Below the pieces are notes generated by a model. That model made no database searches. It had not been told where the DNA came from and worked only from the letters and a program-made list of their open reading frames with translations. Source: an uncultured Alphaproteobacteria bacterium (lineage in GTDB: Bacteria > Pseudomonadota > Alphaproteobacteria > Puniceispirillales > UBA1172). From it: a stretch of DNA of 12,405 nt. Positions 6,022 through 12,405 of this stretch are shown here, piece by piece. Position numbers and translations under genes: made by a program. Every line of letters begins with the position of its first letter. Position 1 is the first letter of the stretch. The stretch covers positions 1 through 12,405 of the forward strand of contig CALFYS010000125.1 in NCBI GenBank assembly GCA_937952245.1, given 5' to 3'.

Positions 6022-8085
6022 TCAACCTTCAATGGCGGCAAAATCAGCAAGGCTTTCCATCAACCCGCGAATTTTCGCCAAAATATTAAGCCTGTTACCC
6101 CTGATGGCGGCGTCATCATCATTGACCGTTGTCTTTTCAAAAAACGCATCAATCGGCCCGCGCAACTGCCCCAAACGCTTGATTTGCGCCACCATATCAT
6201 CGGTGGATTGCAGGTCATGCGCGGCTAAAGCAAGGGTTTCATCGAATAAGGATTGTTCGGCATCTGTTTTCAGCAACCCCTGATCCACATCACCTTCATA
6301 GGTGCATTTGTCTTTCTTTTCTTCAGCGTTCAGAATGTTGCTGGCGCGGCGATACCCCGCCATTAAGCCTTGGCCATCTTCGCTGGCCAGCACATCCGCC
6401 AATGTTTGAGCAAGGCTGATCAAATGCACCAAGCGGTCATGACGGCTGTCGTTCATCCGGACAACCGCCGCCACCACATCATGGCGGATGCCTTGGTCGC
6501 GCAACCAGACTTTCAGGCGATCATGCAAAAACGGCATCAATTCATCTGAGGCTTGGCTGAACCCATAGCCTTTAGCGGCTTCGGCAAAAATATCATTCAA
6601 GCTTAAATCAAGGTTGTTCTGCGCGATCAGGCGCAACACACCCAAAGCGGCACGGCGCAAAGCAAATGGGTCTTTTGACCCGGTCGGCAATTCACCAATG
6701 CCAAAAAATCCGGTCAGCGTGTCGATTTTATCCGCCAGCGCAACCGCCACCGTTAAAAGGTCTTGCGGCACCTGATCTTGAGGGCCTTCGGGGCGATAAT
6801 GATCGGTGATGGCGGCGGCGATTTCAGGGGTTTCATGCAATGCCGCCAGATACCCACCGATAATGCCCTGCAATTCAGGAAACTCACCAACGGTTTCAGA
6901 GACTAAATCCGCCTTGGCCAAAAGCGCGGCACGCTTGGCCTTATCCGCATCCGCGCCAATTTTTTCGGCGATGATACCAGCAAGTTTGGCCATGCGCTCA
7001 GCTTTATCGCCCATGGTGCCAAGACCTTCAAAGAACGTGATCCCTTGAAGGCGTGGTAAGGCTTCTTCAAGCGGTTGAGACCGATCTTGATCCCAGAAGA
7101 AGCGCGCATCGGCAAGGCGCGCGCTCAACACCCGCTCATTGCCAGCGCGGATAATCGCATCACGTTCAGCATCAGGCGTCATATTGGCAATGGTGATAAA
7201 CCGCGGCGCCAATTGGCCATCTTTTTCCAAAACAGCAAAATATTTCTGATGGCTGCGCATGGAAACCACGAGAATTTCTTGCGGCAGAGACATGAAATCC
7301 TGATGGATTGTTCCCATCACCGGATGCGGGTATTCAACCAGCCCCGCGACTTCGGCCATCAAGCCTTGATCATCCTTGACCATACGGTCTTCGGCTGTGG
7401 TCATCTCGCGCATAGCGGCGGTGATATGCTCCACCCGCTTGTGGCGATCCGCCATCACGAAATGTTCCGACAGCGCGGCTTCATAAGCATCGCCAGTGGT
7501 CAGCGGAATATCAGAAGGAGACAGCATCCGGTGGCCAAAACTGGTGGCACCAAAAGCAATTTCATCTTGATCACCAAGGGATAATGACCCGGCCAAAGGC
7601 TGACCATCAAAGATTACATTAACCCGATGCAAAGGCCGCACCCAGCGTTGCTTGCCCCGCCCCCAGCGCATTGATTTTGGCCACGCGAATTGCGCTAAAA
7701 GCGAGCTGATCAATGGCGGGATCACCTCACTGGCGGATTGGCCTTTTTTATTGATGACGGCAAAAAGAAAATCACCTTTTGGGGTGGAGCGCACCTCAGC
7801 CTGATCACGGCTGATCCCCGCCCCTTTCAAGAACCCTGCGATGGCTTGTTCTGGCGCATCGGCACGAGGCCCCCGGCGTTCTTCGTTTAAATCAGGCTGG
7901 CTGGTGGCGAGACCTTGGATAGAGACCGCGATCCGGCGTGGCCCTGACCATGAGCGTGGAGCATCACCGCCCAACCCTGCATCCTTAAGGGCTTTCGATA
8001 AGCTTTCCACCATCCGCTGTTCGGCGGCAACCTGCATCCGTGCTGGAATTTCTTCACCAAAAACTTCAAGGAATAATTCAGCCAT
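6022..8085 (-). CDS. glyS: Glycyl-tRNA synthetase, beta subunit
   Basis: This 687-aa β chain of the bacterial α2β2 glycyl-tRNA synthetase binds tRNA-Gly; the α chain carries the aminoacylation site. Family stretches are visible throughout: MAELFLEVFGEEIPARM at the N-terminus, RSHQKYFAV (277-285), GNERVLSARLADARFFWDQD (315-334), SETVGEFPELQGI (396-408), ALADKIDTL...TGSKDPFALRRAA (449-480) and the C-terminal anticodon-binding part with LRGPIDAFFE (641-650). The start at 8085 is chosen because this N-terminus matches the family and a purine-rich AAGAGGA lies upstream. A 40-residue longer frame upstream runs inside glyQ and looks unlike the family. The start overlaps the end of glyQ by 8 nt, which implies translational coupling so that α and β are made in equal amounts. 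Confidence 0.96.
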   Translation of the reverse strand: MAELFLEVFGEEIPARMQVAAEQRMVESLSKALKDAGLGGDAPRSWSGPRRIAVSIQGLATSQPDLNEERRGPRADAPEQAIAGFLKGAGISRDQAEVRSTPKGDFLFAVINKKGQSASEVIPPLISSLLAQFAWPKSMRWGRGKQRWVRPLHRVNVIFDGQPLAGSLSLGDQDEIAFGATSFGHRMLSPSDIPLTTGDAYEAALSEHFVMADRHKRVEHITAAMREMTTAEDRMVKDDQGLMAEVAGLVEYPHPVMGTIHQDFMSLPQEILVVSMRSHQKYFAVLEKDGQLAPRFITIANMTPDAERDAIIRAGNERVLSARLADARFFWDQDRSQPLEEALPRLQGITFFEGLGTMGDKAERMAKLAGIIAEKIGADADKAKRAALLAKADLVSETVGEFPELQGIIGGYLAALHETPEIAAAITDHYRPEGPQDQVPQDLLTVAVALADKIDTLTGFFGIGELPTGSKDPFALRRAALGVLRLIAQNNLDLSLNDIFAEAAKGYGFSQASDELMPFLHDRLKVWLRDQGIRHDVVAAVVRMNDSRHDRLVHLISLAQTLADVLASEDGQGLMAGYRRASNILNAEEKKDKCTYEGDVDQGLLKTDAEQSLFDETLALAAHDLQSTDDMVAQIKRLGQLRGPIDAFFEKTTVNDDDAAIRGNRLNILAKIRGLMESLADFAAIEG

Positions 8086-9022
8086 TTGGGTGATCCTCTT
8101 GGTCAGAGTTGCCTTGGTCTTGGTCTTGGCCTTGCGCCACCCAAGCCTCACAGCATCCTTTGGCCAGCGCCCGCACCCGACCGATATAGCCTTGGCGTTC
8201 AGCAACGGAGATCACCCCGCGCGCATCCAAGAGGTTAAAGATATGGCTGGCTTTCATGCATTGGTCATAGGCGGGAAGCGGCAGCGGATGGCGGGCATCC
8301 AACAGGCTGGCGCATTCTTTTTCCGCATCCATGAAATGTTGGAACAGCATTTCGGTATTGGCGCGATCAAAATTATGATGCGAGTAATCAACTTCCGCGC
8401 CATGGAAAATATCACCATAGACTTTGCCGCCTTGGTCTTTTGGCACGCCATCCCAATCCAGATCATAGACGTTATCAACGCCTTGGATGAACATCACCAA
8501 ACGTTCCAACCCATAGGTCAATTCAACGGGAACCGGATCACAATCAATCCCGCCGACTTGCTGAAAATAGGTAAATTGTGAGACTTCCATCCCATCGCAC
8601 CAGACTTCCCAGCCCAAACCAGCCGCCCCCAATGTTGGCGATTCCCAATCATCTTCCACAAAGCGAATGTCATGATCCATGGGATCAAGCCCAATGGCCT
8701 TTAGCGAGCCGAGATAGAGGTCTTGGCTGTTGGCGGGCGATGGTTTCATGATGACTTGGAATTGATAATAATGCTGCAAGCGGTTGGGGTTATCCCCGAA
8801 ACGGCCATCAGACGGACGGCGCGACGGCTGAACATAAGCGGCGTTCCAGACATCATCAGGACCCAAAGACCGAAGGGTGGTGGCCGGGTGGAATGTTCCC
8901 GCCCCCACTTCCATGTCATAGGGCTGAAGAATCACACACCCTTGATCCGCCCAATATTGCTGCAATGTCAGAATAATGGATTGAAAAGATTTGCGGCGAT
9001 CTAGGGATGAAGAACGTGTCAT
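8078..9022 (-). CDS. glyQ: Glycyl-tRNA synthetase, alpha subunit
   Basis: This 314-aa class II synthetase α chain forms the active site that makes glycyl-adenylate and charges tRNA-Gly in the α2β2 enzyme. Family motifs include LQPYDMEVGAGTFHPATTLR (32-51), YVQPSRRP (63-70), GDNPNRLQHYYQFQV (76-90), WEVWCDGMEVSQFTYFQQVGG (138-158), ELTYGLERL (167-175) and RGVISVAERQGYIGRVR (268-284). The body matches the roughly 300-aa family. The last 18 residues (from about 297) form a Gln/Asp-rich tail, part of it encoded by a 6-nt tandem repeat. The ATG at 9020-9022 has a weak GGTGA ribosome site. It may also be read from its own promoter at 9055-9083, besides the upstream operon. Confidence 0.97.
   Translation of the reverse strand: MTRSSSLDRRKSFQSIILTLQQYWADQGCVILQPYDMEVGAGTFHPATTLRSLGPDDVWNAAYVQPSRRPSDGRFGDNPNRLQHYYQFQVIMKPSPANSQDLYLGSLKAIGLDPMDHDIRFVEDDWESPTLGAAGLGWEVWCDGMEVSQFTYFQQVGGIDCDPVPVELTYGLERLVMFIQGVDNVYDLDWDGVPKDQGGKVYGDIFHGAEVDYSHHNFDRANTEMLFQHFMDAEKECASLLDARHPLPLPAYDQCMKASHIFNLLDARGVISVAERQGYIGRVRALAKGCCEAWVAQGQDQDQGNSDQEDHPNG
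8113..8134. repeat. glyQ: Hexanucleotide tandem repeat in the 3' end of glyQ
   Basis: CTTGGT, CTTGGT, CTTGGC and CTTG follow one another (+ strand), about 3.7 copies. On the coding strand this is repeated CCAAGA-like units encoding the Gln/Asp-rich tail of GlyQ. Because the unit is two codons, a change in copy number would not shift the frame. It lies about 30 nt before the glyS start. Confidence 0.7.
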
Positions 9023-9054
9023 TTAATTTCACCAAAAGGCTTCATGATGGCCGC

Positions 9055-9083
9055 ACCATATAGCAACAGGACGCTGGCTTCAA
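9055..9083 (-). promoter_or_regulatory. Possible internal promoter ahead of glyQ
   Basis: On the - strand TTGAAG (complement of 9078-9083, 4/6 match) is separated by 17 nt from TATGGT (complement of 9055-9060, 4/6). The start point would be near 9048, about 25 nt before the glyQ ATG. The -35 box overlaps the stop of the zinc-ribbon gene. The 57-nt gap here is one of the two longest inside the operon. Weak boxes, so low confidence. Confidence 0.3.
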
Positions 9084-9280
9084 CCGCAGATCGAACAGCC
9101 TTCTTTGGCATCGACCCACGCCCCGCATTTTTTACATTCAATCATATCGACCGTGGCATCCGAAGATGTTTTTTCGCGGTCATGTTTGGCCGTGTCTTGG
9201 CGGCGTTCGATCATCCGATAGCCGAACCAGATCACCGCTAAAACCACCGCAAGAAAAATCAATTTTGTCGGTGTAAACAT
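9080..9280 (-). CDS. Small membrane-anchored zinc-ribbon protein
   Basis: A 66-aa protein of unknown function. Residues about 5-22 (TKLIFLAVVLAVIWFGYR) form a single transmembrane segment. A charged linker follows (23-44: ERRQDTAKHDREKTSSD...), then a C-terminal minimal zinc ribbon with CKKC (Cys49, Cys52) and CSIC (Cys62, Cys65). By the positive-inside rule (YRMIERR after the helix), the ribbon most likely faces the cytoplasm. The frame is real: it starts 5 nt after the S49 peptidase stop, has a coherent domain plan and lies in the same operon. PP0621-type small membrane zinc-ribbon proteins have a similar plan, but I cannot confirm membership. The position beside a membrane protease and GlyRS gives no clear role. 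Confidence 0.8.
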   Translation of the reverse strand: MFTPTKLIFLAVVLAVIWFGYRMIERRQDTAKHDREKTSSDATVDMIECKKCGAWVDAKEGCSICG

Positions 9281-9285
9281 CTCAA

Positions 9286-10146
9286 TTAAAGCCCTAACCG
9301 GTTGCGTAAACTAATCTCACTGGCGCGGTGGATGGCGCTGTCGATCACCGCATCGGCAAGGTCATCCGACCACGCTGTTTTATTGAAGACACCGCTGGCA
9401 CCGCCGCCCAGCCCCAACATGGATTTCTTGCCTTCAATCAATTTGATCTGAACCTTTTTGCCAAAGCGTTCTTTTAACACTTGCCTTAACTCACCTGTTT
9501 TATCGGCAAGCCCCAATTCAACCGCTTTCAGCCCTGTCCAAAACGCGCCTGAAAACAAATCATCTTCTGGTGCGGTTAATTTACTGCCGCGGCGATGGCG
9601 CACCAACGCGGTGAACTGATCATGAATATCTTTTTGCAACGTCTTCAGATGGTCAATGTCGTCTTGATGTTCAGGCTGAAACGGATCAAGCATGACTTTA
9701 CGTTTGCCCGCGGTATAGACGCGGCGGCTGATGCCGAGTTTTTCAATCGCATCAACAAAGCCAAAGCCCGCCGAAACAACACCGATTGACCCCAAAACAG
9801 ATGATGGGTTGACGTAAATTTCATCCCCCGCGCAGGCCAGCCAATAGCCGCCCGATGCCGCCACATCTTCAACAAAGGTCAGGACAGGAATATCATTTTC
9901 GCGGGACAAATGCCGGATGCGATCATAAATTAGGGAAGATTGCACAGGCGAGCCGCCGGGCGAGTTGATCACCAAGGCCACGGCTTTTGCGCCTTTGACT
10001 TCAAACGCTTTATCAATCAACGGCGCCATCCCCGCCATAGAAAGCCCCCGCCGAGGGCCAGAAGACGCCGCGATCATCCCGCTCAGCCTTAAAACAGGCA
10101 CCACAGGGTCTGATTTTCCAAAGAGTTTTTTAAACCATTTCAACAT
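9286..10146 (-). CDS. S49 family serine peptidase (SppA/SohB-like)
   Basis: This 286-aa peptidase of the SppA/SohB family probably cleaves signal peptides or membrane protein remnants with a Ser/Lys dyad. Ser98 in VAASGGYWLA and Lys150 in TAGKRKVMLDPF are 52 residues apart, the same spacing I recall for B. subtilis SppA and E. coli SohB. INSPGGSP (60-67) and GSIGVVSAG (119-127) are the usual oxyanion-hole and substrate-strand segments. Unlike E. coli SppA and SohB it has no transmembrane anchor or signal peptide. The N-terminus, MLKWFKKLFGK, is instead short, aromatic and basic, like an amphipathic membrane-binding helix. The ribosome site before the ATG is poor (GAAGG about 14 nt away), but the N-terminus fits alphaproteobacterial relatives. 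It is followed 5 nt later by the zinc-ribbon gene. Confidence 0.92.
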   Translation of the reverse strand: MLKWFKKLFGKSDPVVPVLRLSGMIAASSGPRRGLSMAGMAPLIDKAFEVKGAKAVALVINSPGGSPVQSSLIYDRIRHLSRENDIPVLTFVEDVAASGGYWLACAGDEIYVNPSSVLGSIGVVSAGFGFVDAIEKLGISRRVYTAGKRKVMLDPFQPEHQDDIDHLKTLQKDIHDQFTALVRHRRGSKLTAPEDDLFSGAFWTGLKAVELGLADKTGELRQVLKERFGKKVQIKLIEGKKSMLGLGGGASGVFNKTAWSDDLADAVIDSAIHRASEISLRNRLGL

Positions 10147-10210
10147 ATTCTAGAATTACGCCTTCCCGCCGCCTAATTCAAGATGCAGAACAAAAGAAAC
10201 AGCAGAAAGC

Positions 10211-11023
10211 TCAGCGGCGTTTGATCTGTCTTTTCGGGCTGGTCATGGCGATATGGGCTTCGCCGTTTTCAATCGCCGCCATCAGCGGGGTTAAGGCATC
10301 GCCGCTCACGTCTTGGTGGATATAAAGCGGCGGCAAGATTTCAGCCCCGCCAGCAACGCCCAAACGCGCGCTGATCAACACCCGCTTTGCCGGCGCATCA
10401 TCAGGGCGAGCGAAGACCGGCCGGATGGTCACCTCCCCAAAACCATGGGTGAGCGCGGCGATCATCTGATCCGACCGTTCGACACGGCTGATCATCACCA
10501 ATTGGCCTTTATGCTTAAGGGCTTTGCGCGCGGCATGGACCCAAGGGGTCAGGTCATCGCTGGCTTTCGCCATGGATTTCCGCGCGTCTTGCGATGCGGT
10601 TGAGCCCGCGTCATGGTAAGGCGGGTTCATCACCACTTGGTCAAACGCCCCCGCTAAATTGGCCGCATCCCATCCATCATCCGATAAAGCATCCGCCATG
10701 ACGGCGGAAACCTGCCCTGCCAAATTATTCGCTTGGATATTGCGGCGCAACAGTGCCGCCATCATCGGGTCTAATTCGACAGCGGTGATCGCCATATCAG
10801 GGCATTCTTGGGCTAAGGCCAATGAAACGCCGCCTGCCCCCGCCCCCAATTCAAGGGTCGCGCCGCCTTGACGGGTCGCCGCCGCCGCCAGCAAAATGGT
10901 ATCGAGATTAACCCGAAAGCCCTTTTTCGGTTGAGCCAGCGTCAAGCGGCCACCATAAAGCGCGTCATGTGTAATCGCATCTGGGGTGACTTCTTGATCA
11001 TCAAAAGAGCGGCTTGCCATCAT
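10211..11023 (-). CDS. N6-adenine methyltransferase, TrmN6/YfiC-like (COG4123 type)
   Basis: This 270-aa class I S-adenosylmethionine-dependent methyltransferase carries motif I LELGAGAGGVSLALA (57-71), an acidic SAM-ribose residue in AVELDP (81-86) and catalytic motif IV NPPY (133-136), which marks amino-group methylation of adenine or glutamine. The N-terminal block GGRLTLAQPKKGFRVNLDTI (24-43) is typical of the TrmN6 group, whose E. coli member methylates A37 of tRNA1-Val. The alphaproteobacterial members are less well studied, so the exact target is inferred. Two ATG codons in a row begin the gene; AGGG in the end of the DUF2007 gene is better placed for the second. It starts 5 nt after the DUF2007 stop and is separated from the S49 gene by 64 nt. 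Confidence 0.85.
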   Translation of the reverse strand: MMASRSFDDQEVTPDAITHDALYGGRLTLAQPKKGFRVNLDTILLAAAATRQGGATLELGAGAGGVSLALAQECPDMAITAVELDPMMAALLRRNIQANNLAGQVSAVMADALSDDGWDAANLAGAFDQVVMNPPYHDAGSTASQDARKSMAKASDDLTPWVHAARKALKHKGQLVMISRVERSDQMIAALTHGFGEVTIRPVFARPDDAPAKRVLISARLGVAGGAEILPPLYIHQDVSGDALTPLMAAIENGEAHIAMTSPKRQIKRR

Positions 11024-11028
11024 CAGCC

Positions 11029-11247
11029 CTATTCATCAAACCATTGATCGGCGTTGCGCAACACACGTTCCGCCTGCATGGCATCGTCATCATCCACCGC
11101 CAATCGCCGGGGAAACAGCCCATTGCGCTGCCCCAATAAATCCGCCATATGGCCATCACGGATGGCATAGGCAATCCCCGCCTCTTTCAGCAAGGCTTCG
11201 ATATAGGAAATCCGAACCGGATCAATAATGGTGAGAATATCTTTCAT
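11029..11247 (-). CDS. DUF2007 family protein
   Basis: A 72-aa cytoplasmic protein of the DUF2007 family, labelled a putative signal-transducing domain but without proven function. Visible family features are the opening MKDILTIIDPVRISYIEALL, the following AGI segment, and FPRRLAVDDDD near 45-55, which fits the usual small α/β fold. A GTG directly before this ATG (11248-11250) is an equally possible start and would add one residue. No strong Shine-Dalgarno is seen for either. It is the first gene of the long - strand operon and lies 5 nt before the methyltransferase, an association common in alphaproteobacteria. Confidence 0.85.
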   Translation of the reverse strand: MKDILTIIDPVRISYIEALLKEAGIAYAIRDGHMADLLGQRNGLFPRRLAVDDDDAMQAERVLRNADQWFDE

Positions 11248-11380
11248 CACGTTATCTTTACGCTGTTTTCATCCAGATGACAATTTACCCCATATTTCCC
11301 CATCAAGATAAACCGATCAGAATTAAAACGAATGGGGCTTCTATTTCATGGTCATTCGTGCCATATGAAGCGTAGGATTT

Positions 11381-11395
11381 ATGAAACCCCTTTAG
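11381..11395 (+). other. Possible four-codon upstream reading frame before the polyprenyl synthase
   Basis: ATGAAACCCCTTTAG encodes Met-Lys-Pro-Leu-stop. AGGA lies 3 nt before its ATG, which is very close. Its TAG overlaps the AGGA (11394-11397) that serves the synthase start at 11404, so a ribosome ending here would be placed to reinitiate. It could be chance; no attenuator structure is evident. Confidence 0.2.
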
Positions 11396-11403
11396 GACCA
11401 ATC

Positions 11404-12399
11404 ATGCCCCACGCAACACCATCATTGAATCCGATTTTAAGCCTGACGGAAACCGCCATGGCTGATGTGAATCGTATTATCGTGGAACGGATGCAAAGCG
11501 ATATTGATCTGATCCCGACCTTGGCCGGGCATTTGGTCTCCGCGGGCGGCAAGCGGATCAGGCCGATGTTGACGCTGGCGGGCGCGATGGTGGCTGATCC
11601 TGAAGGGGGATTGGAGAACGCGTCAAAACTGGCGGCGGCGGTTGAGTTTATCCATACCGCAACCCTATTGCATGATGATGTGATTGATGAATCGAATATG
11701 CGCCGCGGCAATGAAACCGCCAATGCGATTTGGGGCAATGAAGCGTCTGTGTTGGTGGGGGATTTTCTGTTTGCCCGGGCTTTTGAATTGATGGTGGAAA
11801 CCGGCAATATTGAGGTGCTGGGGCGGTTGTCAAAAGCATCAGCCCGCATCACCGAAGGCGAGATTGAACAAATGTTAATCGCGGGCAAGCCGGATACGGA
11901 TATTGATGCTTATTTAAGCGTGATTATCGGCAAGACCGCTGAGTTATTCGCCGCCGCTAGCGAGACCGGAAGCATGATCGCCAATGGTGATGACGGCTTG
12001 AACAAGACCATGAAAGATTACGGCATGGCCTTGGGCATCGCCTTTCAGATTACCGATGACGCGTTGGATTACCACGCCGATGAAGGGGATTTGGGCAAAA
12101 CCGTGGGGGATGACTTTGCCGAGGGCAAAACAACCCTGCCGGTGATGATGGCCTATCACAAAGGCGATGATGAAGAACAAGCCTTTTGGAAGCGGACCAT
12201 CACCGATGGTGAGATTAAAGACGGTGATCTTGCCCATGCCCAAGCCTTGATGCAGAAACATGGCGCGATCACAGGATCACTGGCTGAAGCCCGCCGCCAT
12301 GCCGAACAGGCGGAGGCGTGTTTGGCAAGTCTGCCCGCCACCCCTGCCCGTGATGCGCTGATTGAAACCGCCGCCTTTGCCGCCTCGCGCACGGTTTAA
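11404..12399 (+). CDS. ispB: Long-chain all-trans polyprenyl diphosphate synthase (octaprenyl/decaprenyl type)
   Basis: This 331-aa synthase adds isopentenyl diphosphate units to an allylic primer to make the ubiquinone side chain. It has GGKRIRP (48-54), the first aspartate-rich motif DDVID (Asp91, Asp92, Asp95) and the second DDALD (Asp218, Asp219, Asp222). The fifth residue before the first motif is Ala86. A small residue there allows long products, whereas an aromatic would limit the enzyme to C15-C20; that is why I call it long-chain. Whether it makes C40 or C50 cannot be read from sequence (Q10 is usual in alphaproteobacteria). The ATG at 11404 is chosen because AGGA (11394-11397) lies 6 nt upstream; in-frame ATGs at 11332 and 11365 lack ribosome sites. 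It is divergent from the DUF2007 operon and ends 6 nt before the window edge. Confidence 0.93.
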   Translation: MPHATPSLNPILSLTETAMADVNRIIVERMQSDIDLIPTLAGHLVSAGGKRIRPMLTLAGAMVADPEGGLENASKLAAAVEFIHTATLLHDDVIDESNMRRGNETANAIWGNEASVLVGDFLFARAFELMVETGNIEVLGRLSKASARITEGEIEQMLIAGKPDTDIDAYLSVIIGKTAELFAAASETGSMIANGDDGLNKTMKDYGMALGIAFQITDDALDYHADEGDLGKTVGDDFAEGKTTLPVMMAYHKGDDEEQAFWKRTITDGEIKDGDLAHAQALMQKHGAITGSLAEARRHAEQAEACLASLPATPARDALIETAAFAASRTV

Positions 12400-12405
12400 T
12401 TCTTT

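Noticed and set aside
7075..7584. 169-aa + strand frame opposite glyS
   Set aside because: Antisense to a conserved gene, His/Arg-rich shadow composition, no ribosome site noted.
8086..8205. 40-residue N-terminal extension of glyS
   Set aside because: It lies inside glyQ in another frame, is Lys/Thr-rich because of the hexanucleotide repeat, and GlyS proteins begin near MAELFLEVFGEEIP.
7841..8581. 246-aa + strand frame opposite glyS and glyQ
   Set aside because: It lies entirely antisense to two well-supported synthetase genes and shows no domain; a shadow frame.
10153..10181. TTGAAT-N17-TAATTC on the - strand before the S49 peptidase
   Set aside because: Poor -10 match, and the predicted transcript start would fall on the start codon itself.
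11255..11283. Promoter-like TTGTCA-N17-TAAAGA on the - strand before the DUF2007 gene
   Set aside because: The -10 match is poor and it lies so close to the start codon that the mRNA would have almost no leader.
11379..11888. 169-aa - strand frame opposite ispB
   Set aside because: Ser/Ile-rich antisense shadow of a clear prenyl synthase; no independent support.

Overview
The window looks like ordinary chromosome from an alphaproteobacterium. The gene products point there: a cysteine-free bL31, the α2β2 glycyl-tRNA synthetase pair followed directly by pyruvate phosphate dikinase, an MsbA-related ABC exporter, and a DUF2007 / TrmN6-type methyltransferase / S49 peptidase series next to a divergent long-chain polyprenyl diphosphate synthase. 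Moderate GC content by eye and this gene set would fit a marine SAR116-type lineage, but that placement is inference. I see no mobile element, CRISPR array, rRNA or tRNA gene, and no stretch over 300 bases without a gene.

Layout: (1) 1-390, the 3' end of an unrecognised gene on the + strand, convergent with (2) a 592-aa ABC exporter half-transporter on the - strand (403-2181). (3) A divergent intergenic region carries a promoter and leader for rpmE (bL31, +), which ends at an intrinsic terminator. (4) A small heat-shock protein (Hsp20, +) follows, with an alphaproteobacterial RpoH-type promoter and a three-hairpin leader that looks like a ROSE RNA thermometer. A strong bidirectional terminator at 3277-3305 closes it off from (5) a long - strand cluster. 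Read in transcription order from 11247 down to 3327, the cluster is DUF2007, methyltransferase, S49 peptidase, small membrane zinc-ribbon protein, glyQ, glyS, ppdK. Spacings are short (5, 64, 5, 57, -8 and 28 nt), which suggests one operon, perhaps with an internal promoter before glyQ. (6) A polyprenyl diphosphate synthase (+) is divergent from this operon and fills the right end.

How the genes relate: the - strand operon joins translation functions (GlyRS, a probable tRNA/RNA N6-adenine methyltransferase) with membrane proteolysis and a central carbon enzyme (PPDK). The polyprenyl synthase would supply the ubiquinone side chain. rpmE and hsp20 are separate single-gene units with their own promoters and terminators.

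I found no evidence of an undescribed multi-gene system. The most interesting structure is regulatory: the RpoH promoter plus ROSE-like thermometer ahead of hsp20. The palindrome and hairpins ahead of rpmE come second.
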